A DNA stretch of 64,000 nucleotides, from the NCBI GenBank assembly GCA_030685235.1, contig MU839110.1:353260-417259 (forward strand), given 5' to 3'. The position numbers were made by a program, and so were the translations under genes. The DNA comes from Copromyces sp. CBS 386.78. Lineage: Eukaryota > Ascomycota > Sordariomycetes > Sordariales > Sordariaceae. The notes under the pieces were generated by a model. That model did not search any database. It was not told where the DNA came from and saw only the letters and a program-made list of their open reading frames with translations. Positions 58,222 to 64,000 of this stretch are shown in pieces. The first letter of the stretch is position 1, and each line of letters begins with the position of its first letter.

Positions 58222-59812
58222 ATGCGGTCCCTCTTCGCAATGTACTCAACCTGTCGCGTCTCAATCTCTCCATCTCCCACAATAGCACCCAGCACCAGCG
58301 ACATGCTATCAAAACGAAAGCTTGTAGCCCAATGGCCCTCAAGGGCGCGACTCCCATGGAGATTGGCACACATGCCACATACCAGATCCTACTACGACGA
58401 ACCAACCACCCCTTCCCACATCGACGCCATCACCCGCGACCTCAAGTACCAGCACATCCTGCGCAAAGTCTACGGCGCACCCTTCCAAAGCCTCGTCAAG
58501 CCTCGAGTCGACGAATGGTTTTCCTGCTGCCTCCACCGTTCCACTCCAGGGGCCCCATCTTCCTCATCATTTCCCTCAGGCATGACCATCCAAGACCGCA
58601 CGCGCGCCAAGCACGAGTGGGCGCAAGAAGTCCTCCACCTGCGCGAGCCCTACAACCGCACGCCCTGGCGATGGGACTCGCTCGGCACGCGGTCGGAGCC
58701 GCCAGCGGGTATGCGGCAGCCGGGCGAGCCAGTCGAGGATTTTTTGAGCAGGCTGCCGCCGGTGCCGGGGCCGAAGATGGGCGGCAAGAATGACCGGTTT
58801 GTGCCAAGGTGGTATGTGGTTGAGAACCCCGCGAGGGAGGCGTACTTCGTGAAGGGGTACTTGGATCATGGGAAGGCGCATGAGCCGCATCGGTTTGGGA
58901 TTTGGATCGCGAATCTGAGGAATGCGTACATGACGTTTTTCGAGCAGGTGGCGTATAAGAGGCGGATTGGGAGGATGAGCGAGGAGAGGTATCAAAGTGA
59001 GTTGAGGGACTTTATTGGGAGGAAGGCGAGGCAGTTCAAGTTGACCAGGGGTGAGGTACGTACTGAGTCTTGGATTCAACGCTTTATGGACTGCTAACTT
59101 GTTGAGCTAGTGGGTGATTCTCGTTCCCACATCTGAAGCCGCCAAAGTCTGGTCGGAAGTAGCCCAAGCAACCGACCTCAATATCCTCGGCACATCCGCG
59201 CGCATAGCTACCTCTTCCTCCATCGACTACCCAGACCATCGTCTAATCGCCGTCCAAACGGTCGACTTCTCCGACCACGAAGACGTCGAGCGCGTCCTCC
59301 GCCGCCTCGAAGGCATGGGTATCGTAGACCGCACCAGCACACCACCTGTCCACTACCTAACAGAAGCGTACTACTACCTCGGCATTGGATCCAACAACGT
59401 ACACAATCTGCCCACAGCCTTTTACACCAGCGAGCAGTTCTTCAACGAGGAACTCAAGTCCAAGCTGAGGCGGGGGCGGCCTGGGCAGATATTGGATGAA
59501 TCTGTGCTACGAAAAAGCGATGAGCTGCGAAGGGAGCAGCAGCAGGAAAAGGAGGAACAGGAGGAGATTGCCGACTTTGGACGGATCTGGAACCAGGAGC
59601 CGGAGGAGAAGAAGAGGGTATGGATACCGCCGCAGATGCTGGTGCAGAGGGATCCGAATGTGTTCCAGGAGTTGGAGATTGCCAAGGCGGAGGCAGAGAG
59701 TGCGAGGGCCAAGAAGAAAAAGGCCAAGAGGATGACGATGGAGGAGTGGGAGGAGACGGAGGGTGGTACTGATCCGGTTGCGATGGCGTTGAATGCGAAG
59801 AGGGTTGAGTGA
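58222..59812 (+). CDS. DUF1917-like protein (UPF0696/BLES03-type)
   Basis: A 511-residue product in two exons, 58222-59055 and 59111-59812, with a 55 bp intron (donor GTACGT, branch GCTAAC, acceptor GAGCTAG) joining LTRGE to WVILVPT. The second exon carries the pattern WVILVPTSEAAKVW, IATSS, AVQTVDFSDHEDVERVLRRL and YLTEAYYYLGIGS, which resembles DUF1917 proteins, including human BLES03; molecular role unknown. The C-terminal part is a charged coiled-coil (LRREQQQEKEEQEE, AESARAKKKKAKR). The first ~50 residues are basic with no acidic residue before Asp27, so a mitochondrial presequence is possible. ATG 58240 and 58303 are alternative starts. An alternative is an unrelated family with a similar fold. 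Confidence 0.65.
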
Positions 59813-59925
59813 GTGGGCCAGTTAACGATTCGTGTTGAGCCAAGTACTTCTGTTTGATTTTTGGTAGGTGTTAAAGGGTGTGAGAGATTCCTGGGAGGTT
59901 GCCTAGCTTGTGCTTCTAGATGTTG

Positions 59926-61497
59926 TTAACAGAGTTGTTGCCTGCTGATCTCTGGTTTTCTGTCTTTCTTTTTTTCTGTGCCAGCTACACCGCAATCTCG
60001 TGCTTCGGTAGACGTCAGATCCGTTGACGCTACTTCTGCGTCCTTGTTCACAGCGTGGCTCGCCCGCAACGCCGCCCAGTCGATCCGTCTTTCGGCTATA
60101 TCGGTCGAAGTGTCTCGATCCATCACAGCGGATTCTGATATAGTGTCCAGGTCCCTTGGCTGAAGAACTGCCCTCAGCCAGCGAGTCCGAGAAAAGAGGC
60201 GTACGAGCAACGGCCTTAGACAAGGCATGCAGGCGCATACGATGGCGACGTTCAGTTCCACCGTGATGTCAAAGAGATGATGGTTAGCTTGACCCAATGT
60301 CACCACTCACCACTGGGACCTGGAAGGACTACTTACCTCCACATATAGTGGATTGCCAAGCGCCAAGTGAAGTCCTCGTCTTTCAGAGCGAGGAGACCAC
60401 AGATGAAACGGAAAACACTGACTCCCACCACGCTGCCATGCCTTCACGTTAGCCAGAACTTTGTGCGATGCTAGTCCAGTGGTGAAACCCTACAAGCCGC
60501 CTGTCCCAAGGATGGCACCGATGGCAAGCTTCTGACCGAACTGAACTCTCAGGGGCCTCATGATAGATATGGGCATCAACAGAATAATGGTGTCGGCCAA
60601 AACGTTCATTCCTAATAGCGTGGTATACCATATATTGTTATCCCCGCGCATTGCTCTTTCGTCCAATGAGTCCAAAAGACCTTGATCGGTTTGCACCAGT
60701 AAAGGACTGATGTTGCTCCGACAAAGTTGAAGGCAAAGACGAAAGCGATGGTGAGGTAGACGGCATAAATGAAGCAGCGGCTTGTTGTAAAGCGTAGATA
60801 GAACGAGAGGATCGAGAGCTTGGTAAAGAAATTGGCGACTTGATACGTGGGGTTGACTCCAAAACCGCTAATCTGGACGACGTGGTCAGCTACGGGAAAC
60901 TCTTCTTTCCGAAGAAAAACTATCAGGATGGCATACGAGAAGATAGTTGGTGTAGGTCTTCCAAGGCTCTGGAACATCAGCCCAGTGCCTGCCAAGCCCA
61001 TATTTGGTTTCTAAGTTGACGTTCAAGGTATTAGCCGCTCTTGTCCAAATCTTACATGCGTGATGCACAGAAGAGACAAGGACACGTACGTATTGTCACA
61101 GATACTGACAAGAGAAGGGAGATTATCTGCGCAAGCATTCGATTAGCCTGTACTCGTTACTGGTAGGTTCACCGCGACTTATCATACCAATGCAACGAGA
61201 ATGAACCCTGTCAAACACCAAGGTTAGCACATGGCTGCAACATCCTCCCGTTGGTTCAGTATTCCTGACCCAGGAGGCAGGTTCTTTTTGCTCACAATCT
61301 TCCTTTGGCTTGAATTTCAGGATGCGACGGGTCGTGTAGAATCGAGCGCAGATGAATAAGGCGGGGAAGACAGGAACAAGCCAAGCAGTCACAATAAGTC
61401 GAGGGGCAACAGTTTCCCCTTGGCCAAATTTCTTCTCAAAGGCGTCATGCCGCGCGACCAAAACATTGCTTGGCGGGATTTGATGTTGGACGTCCAT
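59926..61497 (-). pseudogene. Decayed fungal rhodopsin/PTH11-like integral membrane protein
   Basis: Protein of the fungal seven-helix rhodopsin-domain family. Exon 1 (61497-61296) gives MDVQHQIPP to KPKED, joining to a 20-nt exon (61207-61188, WFILVAL), then IISLLLSVSVTI, QTKYGLGRHWADVPEPW (the family's GLGRH box), KLSILSFYLRF, and the NVLADTIILLMPIS helix and VFRFICGLL helix. Two defects are seen. Near 60649 the frame between KEQCAG and DNNIWYTT is broken at a GGGG run, one base short. Before the last exon (TVELNVAIVCACMP, from about 60268) no AG acceptor exists near the GCTAAC branch. The gene borders the AT-rich right end. True decay is likelier than a single assembly error because the defects differ in kind. 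Confidence 0.6.
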
Positions 61498-61599
61498 GGA
61501 TGGAACTCGTGAACGCAAGAGTGCTGCGACCTTGCATACCTAGAATATAGTCTTCCCTTGGGCGGAGCTGGATATGCCCAAGGGAGGCAGTGAAACGCC

Positions 61600-61837
61600 C
61601 ATCTTCTAGAATACTCATTTATTAAGTTTTTTAAAATCGGAATTTTTTCCTTACTAGAGGCCGCAGAACGCGGCCTTTAGCCGGAAATCTAATTTTTTTT
61701 TTTAAATTATTTCTATCTTTGATTTATTTTTATCTTTATTATTATTAATATTACTTCCATTTATAAGTTTATTTTTTTAATTATTTTTTTTTGTTTTTTT
61801 TTTTTATAATTTTTTTTAAAATATTTCTTTTTTTTTA

Positions 61838-61874
<37 letters not shown>

Positions 61875-63900
61875 TCTTTTCTAAAGACCTGTCAGGATGG
61901 TAGAGGTAAGTAGGTCGAGGTAATTATAGACAGGGCAAGTACGTAAGGAAGCTAAATTAGAGGGGAGAGTAAGAAATAAATTAAAACTTAATTTTTCTAC
62001 TCCGGAACTAATAGAAGTAACTATTTATAATATTATTCCTTTAATCTTATAATAATTAAGGCCGGAATAGTATTACCGTTATTCGACGCTATAATACAGC
62101 GCTAATTAAAATAATTCGCTACCTTCTAATATTTCGCCCTAAACCTTTACAAAGTTAATTAATTAATAAGTCTTTAGCGACTTAATACGAATCCCCCCCT
62201 TATAGGATTCTATTTTAAAAATTTCTATACTTAAACCTTTAATCCGGCGATCCTTTCTTTATAACCGATTCTTCTACCTATAATCTATTTTCTTTTATAT
62301 TCGAAATAATTTATTACTAAAGCTATTAGCCGGCGTTTACAACCGTACCGGTCTTTTTTTACCCCCGAACGCTATACTTTCCTCTTTATTATAATATTAC
62401 TACCTTTAATTTTAAAAGTTTACCCTTTATTAGTCTTTTTTCTTCTTATTCCGTTTATTTATCCTATCTTTAACCTACCCTTTTAATTTACTTCCTAACT
62501 TTTATTATCCTATTTCCTTTTCCCCGTTTCTTTATTTTTTACCGTTGTCTAATCCCCTTCGTCTTAGCTTTTAACTTTACCTTTTATTTGCCTTTTTACT
62601 TTATTTTCTACTCCTTATCGTCCTATTTTTTCGTCCTTATTTCTTATATACCCTTTTAATTACTTAATTTTATTTTTAGCCCTACTTCGAATTCCTTTGG
62701 CCGTACCCTTTTAATTCTTCTATAAGAATTTATTTTCCTTCCTCTTCTTCTTCCCCTCCTCTCTTTTCTTTTCTACGTACGTTATTAATTAATATATTAT
62801 TACTAATAATATAATTACCCTCTCTATTACTTACTAATAACTTTTTTATACTTATTAATTCGCTATTTTCTATATTAATATTAAGTAAATCTTCCTTTTT
62901 ATTTATTTTATTAATTTTATTCTTATTCTTTATTTAATAATATTTATAAAGCCCCTTACATTTAATTTATTTAGGATACTATAAATATTATAGTAGTCCT
63001 ACCCTTCGGCGCCCCTATTACTATTATAATAAAAATAATAATTAAATATATTTACGTCCTAATTTATAAATTCCCTTTTTTCCTTCTTAATTTTCTAATT
63101 TTTAATCCCAATCTTCTTTTTCTTTTATTTTTTTAACCGACCGCCCTATATAATATTCGAATTACTACTAGACCGGCATTAATAATTATTTTTATAACCT
63201 TTTTCCTATATTTTATAATTTAATCTATATTTTTTAGGAATTGGCGTATATTATTATTAAATTTAGGGCGGTTACTCCCGCTGGTATTATAATTACTAAA
63301 ATCCTTCGCTAATACGCTATTAAATTTTATACTAATATTTACGCCCTTTATAAGCGGCTTTACGTTTTTTTTCGCAAATTTAACGAATTAATTAATTATA
63401 AAGTAATTTAATATATTTAATATAAGTTCTACGACGTTAGCCCTAATTAGGTAGCCCTTTAGGCAGTAAACGTTTTCAATTTTAATTTCCTTAGCGCTAC
63501 CCCTATTACCGACCCCGCCCTTACTACCGATATATTTATACTCTTTACAATTATTATACTTATACCTACTTTTAATAATATTCTTTAATTAATATTAGTT
63601 ATTTACGTAGACGTCCAACGCTTATTACCCTCGACTACTTCCCTCTAACTTTATACTAATAACGCTTTAATCTTTATTAGTACCCTTATAGTTAGAGATT
63701 ATAATATTATTATTATTAAACCGATAGCGGTCGATAATTATAAAGAAATTTAAATACGAAAATTATTGATAAGTGTAATAATTGCGTATAAAAGTATAAT
63801 TTTTAAAATAATAAATTCAATTCCTATATTAACGTTTATATTATTAATTCTTCTTTTTAATAATTTAGGCCTTTTTTTAAAAAAGGAAGGGGAATAAATA
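61600..63900. mobile_element. AT-rich RIP-like repeat relic, identity unresolved
   Basis: About 2.3 kb of very AT-rich sequence with stops in all frames, long T runs at 61785-61870, and frequent TA, contrasting sharply with the genic DNA before it. This is the composition expected for a RIP-mutated transposon. I could not recover a convincing transposon motif by eye; a stretch near 62940-63010 could be a degraded zinc-knuckle, but the match is weak. Normal composition returns for the last 100 bp (GCACCGTAATGAATGTC, then the same with CCGGCACCGTAG), which may mark the element's edge. Confidence 0.55.
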
Positions 63901-64000
63901 TAATTAAGAGAATGTCTTTTCGCACCGTAATGAATGTCTTCCGGCACCGTAGCCCCACCCTTCCCGCGCGCCAAGGCACACTAATGCACCCCAAAATTTT

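Noticed and set aside
1..64000. tRNA genes, CRISPR arrays, complete rRNA operons
   Set aside because: None found: no clear B-box GGTTCGAATCC-type cloverleaf and no regularly spaced repeats; only 5S rRNA is present.

Overview
This window is nuclear DNA of a filamentous ascomycete, most likely a Sordariales fungus of the Neurospora/Sordaria type. Genes carry short introns (about 55-100 bp) with GT donors, CTAAC/CTGAC branch sites and AG acceptors. A dispersed 5S rRNA gene of Neurospora type is present. The window also holds a cellulose-active AA9 monooxygenase and three AT-rich blocks with the C-to-T/G-to-A decay expected of repeat-induced point mutation (RIP).

Left part (1-12.9 kb): the 3' part of a one-pass membrane protein gene; a Ctr-type copper transporter (minus) and a ferric/cupric reductase (plus) arranged divergently around a 2.5 kb intergenic region that holds a complete 665 bp hAT-type MITE; an S28 serine peptidase; and a fungal membrane protein of the DUF6601 type.

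Middle part (12.9-41.2 kb): a nested cluster of inverted-repeat elements (15.6-17.1 kb); a 2,017-residue protein with at least six HMG-box-like repeats and a C-terminal SUMO-interaction-like motif; a TRI12/siderophore-type MFS transporter with a probable 1-nt frame disruption; a RIP-degraded Ty1/copia element; a Cys-rich single-pass protein; an AA9 LPMO with CBM1; and a divergent pair formed by an atypical 6-phosphogluconate-dehydrogenase-like enzyme and a TIM-barrel isomerase/dehydratase-like enzyme.

Right part (41.2-64 kb): three coiled-coil genes that share a phase-1 intron just after a Trp-containing helix (one has an in-frame TAG, one has three frame breaks); two small four-exon paralogs (80 and 136 aa) not described by any family I know; GAR transformylase; one complete 5S rRNA gene and one 3'-half 5S fragment; a five-exon polytopic membrane protein; a DUF1917-like protein; a decayed PTH11/rhodopsin-like gene; and a RIP-like AT-rich block up to the end. 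The functional threads that stand out are reductive metal uptake (Ctr plus Fre), plant biomass attack (LPMO), a possible sugar-acid pathway (the 38.1-41.2 kb pair), and a fast-evolving small-gene/coiled-coil neighbourhood at 41.6-52.1 kb. No tRNA gene or CRISPR array was seen. All splice sites were read by eye.
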